DNA of 64,000 bases from Massilia sp. YIM B02763 (GTDB taxonomy: Bacteria; Pseudomonadota; Gammaproteobacteria; Burkholderiales; Burkholderiaceae_D): positions 62,001 to 126,000 of the forward strand of contig NZ_JASNRD010000013.1 in assembly GCF_030412015.1 (NCBI RefSeq), given 5' to 3'. How positions within the stretch are numbered: position 1 is the stretch's first letter; each line of letters opens with the position of its first letter. Below are positions 45,023-52,644 of this stretch, in pieces. The position numbers were made by a program, and so were the translations under genes. The notes beneath the pieces were generated by a model. That model was not told the DNA's origin, made no database searches, and was given only the letters and a program-made list of their open reading frames with translations.

Positions 45023-46267
45023 TCATTCCGCGACCGCGGCGCCGATGCCGGCGGCACGTGCGGCCAACGTCCCCAGCGCGGTGTACAGCTCCAGCATGCG
45101 GCTGGCGTCGTCCGGGTAGACGCGGTTCGACAGGAGCACGTAAAAGCTGCGTGAGCCCGGATCGATCCACAGCACGCAGCCGGTAAAACCCGTGTGGCCG
45201 AAGCTGCCGACCGGATACAGCGTGCCGCGCGGTCGCACCGCGTACGGCGAATCGATGTCCATGCCCATGCCGCGCAGCGCCAGCCCCGGCGGCGATTGCG
45301 CGGTCGTCAGCAATTGCACGCTGCGGGGGCTCAATACGCGCACGCCGTCCAGTTCTCCGTTGCGCAGCACCATGCGCGCAAAGCGCGCCACGTCGTGCGC
45401 CGTCGCGAACACGCCGGCCGATCCGGCCACGCCATCCATGCGGCGCGCGGTCGGGTCGTGCACGATGCCTTGCAGCACTTGTCCTGGCGTGAGATCGGTA
45501 TGCGCGCTCGCCGTACCCGGCTGCGGCCCCTTCTGGGTCGGCGCGATGACGGCGCGCGCGACGCCGCGCCGCAGCGGCAGGTAGCCCGTATCGCGCATGC
45601 CCAGCGGTTCGTAGAGGCGCGTGCGCACGAACGCCTCCAGCGGCATGCCGGATACGCGCTGCACGATCTGGCCCAGCAGCACGTAGTTGATGTCGGAATA
45701 CCGCAGCAGCGTGCCCGGCGCCTGCGTCACCGCCGACGTGCAGGCAAGCACGTGGCCGGCCGCATCGCCGTGCCAGGCCGGCCTGGCGGGCAGGCCCGAC
45801 GGCAATCCGGAGCTGTGCGTCAGCAGGTGGCGGATCGTGATCGCGTCCTTGCCGCCGTTCGCGCATTCGGGAAAGACGTCGACGAGGCGCGCATCGAGGT
45901 CCAGCTTGCCTTCCTCCGCCAGCATCAGCACGGCGGGTGCAGTGGCCAGCACCTTGGTCAGAGACGCCGCGTCGAACACGGTATCGCGCCGTACGGGCGT
46001 CGCGTCGTCGTAGCTCAGCGTGCCGTAGGCCTGCTCGTAGGCATCGCCGTCGCGCTCGAGGTGGAACACGGCGCCCGGCAGCTTGCGCCCGGCGATGGCC
46101 TGGCCGATGGCGGCATCGATCGCGGGAAAGGTGGACGCATCGAGGGCAGCGGCGGGCCGGCCGGGCGGCGTGCGCGGCGTGGCGCACGCGGCGGCGAGCC
46201 CGGCAATACAGGCAAGGGCGAGCAGGGTGCTGCGCTGGCGCGGCAGGCGGATCGGGAACATGCGCAT
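45023..46267 (-). CDS. Serine hydrolase lipoprotein (class C beta-lactamase/DD-peptidase-like)
   Basis: A 414-residue protein with a lipoprotein signal (lipobox LAAAC, Cys28). Class-C beta-lactamase fold motifs: S101-L-T-K104 ([19 protein letters not shown]), [13 protein letters not shown] (the Tyr-x-Asn motif) and FGHTGFTGC (the KTG/HTG equivalent). It could be a DD-carboxypeptidase, an esterase such as EstB, or an atypical lactamase; sequence alone does not decide. In-frame starts at 46267 and 46261 are both possible. It is divergent from the luciferase-like gene. Confidence 0.85.
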   Translation of the reverse strand: MRMFPIRLPRQRSTLLALACIAGLAAACATPRTPPGRPAAALDASTFPAIDAAIGQAIAGRKLPGAVFHLERDGDAYEQAYGTLSYDDATPVRRDTVFDAASLTKVLATAPAVLMLAEEGKLDLDARLVDVFPECANGGKDAITIRHLLTHSSGLPSGLPARPAWHGDAAGHVLACTSAVTQAPGTLLRYSDINYVLLGQIVQRVSGMPLEAFVRTRLYEPLGMRDTGYLPLRRGVARAVIAPTQKGPQPGTASAHTDLTPGQVLQGIVHDPTARRMDGVAGSAGVFATAHDVARFARMVLRNGELDGVRVLSPRSVQLLTTAQSPPGLALRGMGMDIDSPYAVRPRGTLYPVGSFGHTGFTGCVLWIDPGSRSFYVLLSNRVYPDDASRMLELYTALGTLAARAAGIGAAVAE

Positions 46268-46389
46268 GGACGGGACTGCTTGAAGGAAAGGCCATCATAG
46301 CAGGGCCCGGCACGGACGGGCGCCGTCATTACGGAGCGGAAAATCGGGGTCCGTGCACGCGAAACATGGGATCGGCGTATGATTTCCGC

Positions 46390-47376
46390 ATGATCCCATT
46401 CTCGATACTCGACCTCTCCCCCATCGCGGAAGGCGGCACCGCAGCCGACTCCTTCCGCAACTCGCTCGACCTTGCCCAGCACGGCGAGCGCTGGGGCTAC
46501 AACCGCTTCTGGTTGGCCGAACACCACGGCATGCCGGGCATCGCCAGCGCGGCGACGGCGGTGCTGATCGGCCACGTGGCCGGCGGCACCTCGCGCATCC
46601 GCGTGGGCGCCGGCGGCATCATGCTGCCGAACCATTCACCGCTCGTCATCGCGGAACAATTCGGTACCCTCGCCTCGCTGTATCCGGGCCGTATCGACCT
46701 GGGCCTGGGCCGCGCGCCCGGCTCGGACCAGGCGACCGCGCGGGCGCTGCGCCGCAACCTCGCTTCCGATGCGGACGAATTCCCGCAGGACGTGGTGGAA
46801 CTGATGGATTATTTTTCCGAGTCGCCGCGCCGCCACATCCGCGCCGTGCCCGGCGCCGGCCTGGACGTGCCCGTCTGGATCCTCGGTTCCAGCCTGTTCG
46901 GCGCCCAGCTGGCGGCGGCCCTCGGCCTGCCGTACGCGTTCGCCTCGCACTTCGCGCCGCAGATGATGATGCAGGCGATCGAGATCTACCGCGCCACCTT
47001 CCGCCCGTCGGCCCAGCTCGACAAGCCTTACGTCATGCTCGGCTTTAACGTGTTCGCCGCCGACACGGACGAGGAAGCGCAGGTGCGCGCCACCTCGATG
47101 CAGCAGGCCTTCGTGAATTTGCGCACGGGCCGCCCGACCAAGCTCAAGCCGCCGGTCCCCGGCTACTACGACCTGCTGGGCACGGCCGAGCGCACGATGC
47201 TCGACTCGGTGCTGTCCTGCTCGGCGATCGGCTCGCCCGAGACCGTCGAACGCCAGTTGAAGGCCTTCATCGAGCGCACCGGCGCGGACGAGCTGATGAT
47301 CACGGCGCAGATTTACGACCACGACGCGCGCCTGCGTTCGTACGAGATCGCGGCGGATATCCAGCGCAAAGGCTGA
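46390..47376 (+). CDS. LLM-class flavin-dependent oxidoreductase (luciferase-like)
   Basis: A 328-residue protein starting [53 protein letters not shown], the standard start of the MsnO8/YhbW-like group of luciferase-like monooxygenases. It continues [43 protein letters not shown] and [33 protein letters not shown]. It uses reduced flavin and oxygen on an unknown substrate. ATG 46390 begins the family start; the open frame extends far upstream without homology. Confidence 0.93.
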   Translation: MIPFSILDLSPIAEGGTAADSFRNSLDLAQHGERWGYNRFWLAEHHGMPGIASAATAVLIGHVAGGTSRIRVGAGGIMLPNHSPLVIAEQFGTLASLYPGRIDLGLGRAPGSDQATARALRRNLASDADEFPQDVVELMDYFSESPRRHIRAVPGAGLDVPVWILGSSLFGAQLAAALGLPYAFASHFAPQMMMQAIEIYRATFRPSAQLDKPYVMLGFNVFAADTDEEAQVRATSMQQAFVNLRTGRPTKLKPPVPGYYDLLGTAERTMLDSVLSCSAIGSPETVERQLKAFIERTGADELMITAQIYDHDARLRSYEIAADIQRKG

Positions 47377-47500
47377 ATGCGGCGCTGAACATTACAGCGC
47401 GTGTCATCGGTGGCCTGGCGCACATCCGTTCGTGCGGAGTGCGCCTACCCTGTTCTCATGACGGCGGCACATGCGCGCCGTGACGAACAGGAGAATGACG

Positions 47501-47779
47501 ATGAAAGCAATGAAGACAATGGCCATGGGCGCCGCGGCGCTGGCGCTCGCATGCGCATCGGCAGGCGCGCTGGCCAAGCCCGGCTGCCTGAAGGGCGCGG
47601 CGGTCGGCGCCGTCGGCGGCCACTTCGCCGGCAAGCACGGCGTCATCGGTGCCGCGGCCGGTTGCGCCGTGGGCCACCACATGGCCAAGAAGCAGGAAAA
47701 GCAAGAGCAGCAGCAGGCGCAAGCCCAGGCGAATGCCCAGGCCCAGCAGAGTCAGCAGCAGGCACCGGTCCGCAAATAA
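47501..47779 (+). CDS. Small exported glycine-zipper protein
   Basis: A 92-residue protein. Signal peptide residues 1-25 (MKAMKTMAMGAAALALACASAGALA), then GCLKGAAVGAVGGHFAGKHGVIGAAAGCAVGHHMAKK, a glycine-zipper hairpin that would insert in a membrane, then a Gln/Ala-rich tail with repeated QAQ. Start chosen: ATG 47501, 7 bases after AGGAG; upstream in-frame ATGs at 47471 and 47495 fit less well. Glycine-zipper lipoprotein-like domains occur in surface-antigen families; function unknown. Confidence 0.7.
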   Translation: MKAMKTMAMGAAALALACASAGALAKPGCLKGAAVGAVGGHFAGKHGVIGAAAGCAVGHHMAKKQEKQEQQQAQAQANAQAQQSQQQAPVRK

Positions 47780-47815
47780 GCTCGCAAATAAGCCGCGGCG
47801 GCGCCTGGAGCGACA

Positions 47816-48406
47816 TCAGGCGTCGCCCGTCCCGGCCTGGAACGCGTCGATCAAGGCACGCGTCGAACGTACCTTCCCCACCACCTTGAACGTGTTCTGG
47901 CAAGCAAACTCGTGCGCCTCGGCCTGCATGCCGCTCATCGCGTCCTCGGCGAAGACGAGGGCGAATCCTTGGTCGAAGGCGGCCCTTGCCGTCGACTCGA
48001 CGCCGAAATTGGTGGCGATGCCGCCCAGGATGATGGTCTCGATGCCGCGCCGGCGCAGCAGCTGCTCCAGGTTGGTGCCGTAGAACGCGCCCCACTGGCG
48101 CTTGGTGACGACGATGTCGGTGGCCTGCACCTGGGCGTCCGACGAGAACTGGATGGCTTCCGGCGGCGGTTCCGGCGTGCCGGGCTTCTTCATCGGATTG
48201 TCGGCCGGCAGCGCCAGCAATTCACCCATCAGCACGCGCACGAACACGACCATGCCGCCGCGGTTGCGCATCTCGTCCGCCAGCAGCACGCAATTGCCGA
48301 CCACCCGGTCGGCCGGATGCGGCGCCAGTTCGCGCGTCGTATTGAAATTCTGCAGGTCGATCAGCACCAGGGCGGTGCTGCCGATATCGATCTTGACATC
48401 ATCCAT
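47816..48406 (-). CDS. Isochorismatase-fold hydrolase, YecD-like, with Gly at the Cys position
   Basis: A 196-residue protein. The conserved core is present: ALVLIDLQNFN (Asp of the triad), VVTKRQWGAFYGTNLEQLLRRRGIETIILGG (Lys), and ATNFGVESTARAAFDQGFALVFAEDAMSG. In nicotinamidase-type members the residue after TN(x) is the catalytic Cys (TNxCVEST); here it is Gly, as in E. coli YecD and in the Cys-less isochorismatase EntB. So cysteine-hydrolase activity is unlikely, and isochorismatase-like or other chemistry is open. ATG 48406 is chosen; TTG 48412 is closer to AAGGAGG and also possible. Confidence 0.85.
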   Translation of the reverse strand: MDDVKIDIGSTALVLIDLQNFNTTRELAPHPADRVVGNCVLLADEMRNRGGMVVFVRVLMGELLALPADNPMKKPGTPEPPPEAIQFSSDAQVQATDIVVTKRQWGAFYGTNLEQLLRRRGIETIILGGIATNFGVESTARAAFDQGFALVFAEDAMSGMQAEAHEFACQNTFKVVGKVRSTRALIDAFQAGTGDA

Positions 48407-48526
48407 GTTCAATAACCCTCCTTGGTCTCCAGTATCGGGCAGCGGCGGAATCGATGGCGCGCATTTTCATCCGCTTCGGGTTTCCTCTGTGATAGATTTC
48501 TCAAGATCATCAACAGCGGAGTGTCC

Positions 48527-50233
48527 ATGAAACGATTCGCCCTGGCCGGCATGAGCGCCCTGCTCGCCGCCTGCGCCACCACCCAGCCGCCCCTGACCGC
48601 GACCACCGTCGGTTCCGGCGCCGTCCGCAGCGCAGACCAGCAGGCGCTGGAATTCGACAAGGCCGACCTGAAGCTGCGCATCGAGCCGGCGACGAAGAGC
48701 ATCCAGGGCGACGTGCTGCTGACCTTCGGCACCCGTGCCGCCGTCGACCGCATCGAACTGGACCTGGACCGCAACCTGCCGATCGAGGCCATCGACGTGG
48801 ACGGCCAGCCGCTGCCCGCCAACCGCTGGCGCAATCCGGACGGCAAGCTGACGGTCGAGCTGCCGCGGCGCCTGGAGCCCGGCAAGCAGACCACCGTCCG
48901 GGTGCGCTACCACGGCAAGCCGCACGTGGCCAAGAAGGCGCCGTGGGACGGCGGCTTCGTATGGTCGACCACGCCGGACGGCCAGCCCTGGGTGGCCAGC
49001 GCCGTACAGGGCGAGGGCTGCGATCTGTTCTGGCCCTGCATCGACCACCCGACCGGCAAGGCGAAGGTCGTCGAGGAACACCTGACGGTGCCGGCGCCGC
49101 TGGTCGCCGCCGGCAACGGCGTCGCGCTGGGCATGGACACGAAGGATGGCTGGAACACCTGGCACTGGCGCACGAAGAACCCCAGCACCTACGGCATCTC
49201 GATCAACGTCGGTCCGTATAAACTGCTGGAGGGCGACTACAAGAGCCGCTACGGCAATACCATCCCGCTGCGCTTTTATTACCTGCCGCAGAGCGAGGCG
49301 CAGGCGAAGGAGTTGTTCGCCGAATTCCCGCAGATGCTGGACTTCTTCGAATCCACCATCGGCCCCTACCCGTTCGGCGACGAAAAGATGGGCGTGGTGG
49401 AGACGCCGCACAAGGGCATGGAGCACCAGACCATCAATGCTTACGGCAACAAGTACGCGAAGACGGCCTACGGCTTCGACGAGCTGCTGCAGCACGAATT
49501 CGCCCACGAATGGTTCGGTAACCAGTTGACCAACGCGGACTGGGACGATATGTGGCTGCACGAGGGCCTGGGCAGCTATATGCAGCCCTTGTACATGCAG
49601 GTGCTGCGCGGCGACCAGGAATATTTCGCCCTGCTGATAGCGTCGCGCGCCGGCATCCGCAACAAGAAGCCGATCGTGTCCGGCACGCCCAAGCTGGAAG
49701 AAGACGTGTACGACGAGAAGAAGGGGCCGGGCCAGGACATCTACGTGAAAGGCTCGCTCGTCATGCACACGCTGCGCGGCCTGGTCGGCGACGACGCGTT
49801 CTTCCGCTCGGTGCGCGAGATCGTCTACGGCACGCCCGATCCGCGTCCCGGCAACTTCGCGCCGCGCTACGGCACCACCCGGGAATTCATGGCCATCGTC
49901 AAGCGCAACGCCGGCCGCGACCTGGACTGGTTCTTCCAGGCCTACCTGTACCAGGCCGCCCTGCCCGACCTGCAGGCCACCCGCAGCGGCGATACCCTGC
50001 AACTGGCATGGAAGACGGAAAAGGACACGCCGTTCCCGATGCCGGTCGAGGTGCGCGTCGGCGCCAAGGTGGTCACCGTGCCGATGACGGATGGACGGGG
50101 CAGCGTGGCGCTGCCGGCGGGAGCCAGCTACACGCTCGATCCGCATTCGAAGGTGCTGCGGCGCGAGGAGCAGATCGAGCGGTATCAGCAGTGGCGGGAA
50201 GAGCAGCAGAAGAAGACGAAGCCGAAAAACTGA
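48527..50233 (+). CDS. M1-family metallopeptidase lipoprotein
   Basis: A 568-residue protein with a lipobox LLAAC (Cys16). The N-terminal M1 beta domain (LELDLDRNLPIEAIDV...TVRVRYHGKP) precedes the catalytic domain. The GxMEN equivalent reads HKGMEHQTINAYG, and the zinc site HEFAHEWFGN (H323, H327) is followed after 18 residues by Glu346 in MWLHEGLGSYM. All zinc ligands are present. It lacks the long ERAP-like C-terminal domain of aminopeptidase N, so it is a compact M1 enzyme, probably anchored on the periplasmic face to trim peptides. Confidence 0.9.
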   Translation: MKRFALAGMSALLAACATTQPPLTATTVGSGAVRSADQQALEFDKADLKLRIEPATKSIQGDVLLTFGTRAAVDRIELDLDRNLPIEAIDVDGQPLPANRWRNPDGKLTVELPRRLEPGKQTTVRVRYHGKPHVAKKAPWDGGFVWSTTPDGQPWVASAVQGEGCDLFWPCIDHPTGKAKVVEEHLTVPAPLVAAGNGVALGMDTKDGWNTWHWRTKNPSTYGISINVGPYKLLEGDYKSRYGNTIPLRFYYLPQSEAQAKELFAEFPQMLDFFESTIGPYPFGDEKMGVVETPHKGMEHQTINAYGNKYAKTAYGFDELLQHEFAHEWFGNQLTNADWDDMWLHEGLGSYMQPLYMQVLRGDQEYFALLIASRAGIRNKKPIVSGTPKLEEDVYDEKKGPGQDIYVKGSLVMHTLRGLVGDDAFFRSVREIVYGTPDPRPGNFAPRYGTTREFMAIVKRNAGRDLDWFFQAYLYQAALPDLQATRSGDTLQLAWKTEKDTPFPMPVEVRVGAKVVTVPMTDGRGSVALPAGASYTLDPHSKVLRREEQIERYQQWREEQQKKTKPKN

Positions 50234-50237
50234 GCGC

Positions 50238-50365
50238 CGTCGTCCCTGCGAAGGCGGGGCCCCATACTGAGCAACAGGAATCCGGTATGTCGGAAGTTCT
50301 TCTGATGTTTCCAAGGTACCGAATTCGGACGTTCAGCATGGGTCCCTGCCTTCGCAGGGACGACG
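50238..50365. repeat. Palindromic MITE-like repeat, copy B (long form, 128 bp)
   Basis: Left end CGTCGTCCCTGCG at 50238 and right end CGCAGGGACGACG at 50353-50365 are terminal inverted repeats; the arms (about 28 bp) have a few mismatches. The centre holds GGTACCGAATTC followed by a TCAGCATGGG segment that is also in copy C. It lies 4 bases after the M1 gene stop and 20 bases before the convergent TonB receptor stop. Confidence 0.88.
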
Positions 50366-50385
50366 TTGCTTAAAATAGCCAGGTT

Positions 50386-52527
50386 TCAGAACGCCGTCTC
50401 CAGCGTCGTCCTCAGCTTGATATTCCCCGGATACCTCCAGCTGCGCTTCTGCACCCCCGCCACCGGATCGATGTACTTCACCTCGAACCCGTCGTCCTCG
50501 CGCAGGATGTTCGCCAGCGCCACGCGCAGCTGCACCGTCGGCGCCATCTTCCACACCGCATACGCTTCCAGGTCGCGCCGCGCCGGCAGGTAGGTGGCGC
50601 GGTCGATGCTGCTCGAGACGGGCGCCGCGGCGCGGAAGGCGAAGCTGCCGCCGGCCGACCAGGCGCCGCCCTTCCAGTCCAGGCCCACGTTGGCCGTCAA
50701 CGGGATCTGCTGCTCCATGCGGTTGTCCGGTCCGGGCACGTCGTCCACGCGCGACCAGTTGCGGGCGACGTTCGCACGCACATCGAGCGCCAGGGCCTTG
50801 ATCGGGAATTTCGTGTCCAGCTCCAGGCTCCTGCTGTCGGCGCGGCCCACGTTCTCCGGCATGAAGATCCAGCGGTAGCCGTCGAAGTAGACACGGTTGC
50901 CCGTGTAGTTGCCGATGCGCCGCCATGACGTTGCCAGCGATACCATCGCGCCCTCGGCCCAGTAGTGTTCCCAGGCCGCGTCCACGCCCCAGGCCAGTTC
51001 CGGCTGCAGGCGCGGATTGCCGATGTAGTCGGCCTCGGTGGCGTCGTTGTTTTCCCAGGTCTGGCGGCGCGGCAGCAGGTTCGCCAGCTCGGGCGCCTTA
51101 TACGTGCGGCTGACGGCCAGGCGCAGCTGGTCGCCCTTGCTGCCCGGGACCTTCCACAGCACCTGGGCGATCGGGCTCCAGACGCTGGAGCGCACGCGCG
51201 TGGTGGCGAAGGTGTTGCCGGCGGCGTCCGTGCGGATGCCTTCCCAGCGCGTGCCCAGGTACACGGACCAGGCCTGGTCGAGCGTCCACTCGTCCTGCGC
51301 ATACAGCGCCAGGCGCGCCAGCCGGCCGTCGGAGAACTCGTCGGCCGGCAAGGTCGGCGGCAACGGGCGCACGGCGTCGCGCTCCGTGCGCGTCTCGTCG
51401 CGCCAGCGCATGCCGCCGTCCCAGCCGGCCGCCAGCACGTGGCCGCCGTCCAGGGTCTTCGTCAGCTTGCCCGTCGAATCGACGCCGCGCTCGCGCCCCT
51501 TCAGGCGGATGCGCTGGTCGGTGGCGGGACGTCCCGCCGCGTCGTCGCCGATGCCGGCGCTGTCGCTGTCCTGGTGCGCCCCTTCGATGCCCACCTTCGC
51601 CTCCAGCTTCGTACCGGAATCGAAGGCATGCGTCCAGCTCAGGTCGGACTTCAGCGTCGCGTTGTCGCTGGCCACGGTCGAACGCAGGTCCGGCACCTGC
51701 GGCGGCGCACCGATCGCCGTGGCCACCAGCGCATGCGCATGGTTGCGGAAGCGGTTGCCGTTGACCAGCGTTTGCCAGGACAGCGTATCGCCGCCGTCCA
51801 GCGTCCATTCCAGCTTGGGATTGATGCTGTAGCGGTTGATGTGCCCGTCCTCGGCCACGTCGGTACGGCGCAGCAGGTCGACGCTGCCATCCCGCCGCGT
51901 ATTGTCCTGGAAACCGAAGAAGTGCCGGTCGAAGCTTTCGTGGTTGACGTTGGCCGCCAGCGCATAGCCGCTGCGCTCCCCCGTGCCGGACAGGTCCAGC
52001 GTCGCGCTCGGCCCCTTGAAGTCGCCGCCCGCCAGGTAGCCCAGCTTGGCCTCGCGCTTGGGCTTGGCCCTCGACTTGCGCGCGCTGCGCAGCACGATAT
52101 TGATCGTGCCGGCCACCGCCTGCGTGGAGAACTCCGCCGTGGGCGCGCGCATGACCTCGATGCGCTCGACCGTGTCCGGCGCCAGGTCCTCGAGCGAGAA
52201 GCCGGGCGGCGTGCGCTGGCCATCCAGCAGCACCTGCGTGTAGCCGCTGCCCAGGCCGCGCATGCGCACTTCGACGCTGCGCCCCGTGTTCACCACGGTA
52301 ACCCCGGGGATGCGCTTGAGGACATCGGGCAAGGACGTATCGCCATAGCGCTCGATGTCCTCGCGTCCCACGACGAGCTTCATGGCCGTGTCGTCGCGGC
52401 GGGCGTCGTAGTCGGCCGCCTTGCCCTTCACTTCGACCTGCGGGGTCGCCTGCTGGGCCATGGCCGGCCCGACGACACCGGCCGCGGCCAGCAAGACACA
52501 TCGCGATGCAGTGGAAATACCGACCAT
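50386..52527 (-). CDS. TonB-dependent receptor adjacent to an M16 protease
   Basis: A 713-residue protein with a signal peptide (1-24, ending GPAMAQ). The plug has KLVVGREDIERYGDTSLPDVLKRIPGVTVVNTGRSVEVRMRGLGSGYTQVLLDGQRTPPGFSLEDLAPDTVERIEVMRAPTAEFSTQAVAGTINIV. The barrel ends YPGNIKLRTTLETAF with a terminal Phe. GAGGAGG precedes ATG 52527. The substrate is unknown. It follows the M16 protease gene on the same strand (117-bp gap); that pairing recalls YddB/PqqL and FusA/FusC receptors, which import proteins and cut them in the periplasm (inference). Confidence 0.88.
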   Translation of the reverse strand: MVGISTASRCVLLAAAGVVGPAMAQQATPQVEVKGKAADYDARRDDTAMKLVVGREDIERYGDTSLPDVLKRIPGVTVVNTGRSVEVRMRGLGSGYTQVLLDGQRTPPGFSLEDLAPDTVERIEVMRAPTAEFSTQAVAGTINIVLRSARKSRAKPKREAKLGYLAGGDFKGPSATLDLSGTGERSGYALAANVNHESFDRHFFGFQDNTRRDGSVDLLRRTDVAEDGHINRYSINPKLEWTLDGGDTLSWQTLVNGNRFRNHAHALVATAIGAPPQVPDLRSTVASDNATLKSDLSWTHAFDSGTKLEAKVGIEGAHQDSDSAGIGDDAAGRPATDQRIRLKGRERGVDSTGKLTKTLDGGHVLAAGWDGGMRWRDETRTERDAVRPLPPTLPADEFSDGRLARLALYAQDEWTLDQAWSVYLGTRWEGIRTDAAGNTFATTRVRSSVWSPIAQVLWKVPGSKGDQLRLAVSRTYKAPELANLLPRRQTWENNDATEADYIGNPRLQPELAWGVDAAWEHYWAEGAMVSLATSWRRIGNYTGNRVYFDGYRWIFMPENVGRADSRSLELDTKFPIKALALDVRANVARNWSRVDDVPGPDNRMEQQIPLTANVGLDWKGGAWSAGGSFAFRAAAPVSSSIDRATYLPARRDLEAYAVWKMAPTVQLRVALANILREDDGFEVKYIDPVAGVQKRSWRYPGNIKLRTTLETAF

Positions 52528-52644
52528 GCTGCGCCTCCTCGGAGTGGAAAATAGCTGTTATTGGAACAACCATATTCCATACCGAAGTAGTATGCAACGT
52601 TTTTATGGAAGTTTTTTTACCACTTTGTAGCAATCGAGATTGCG

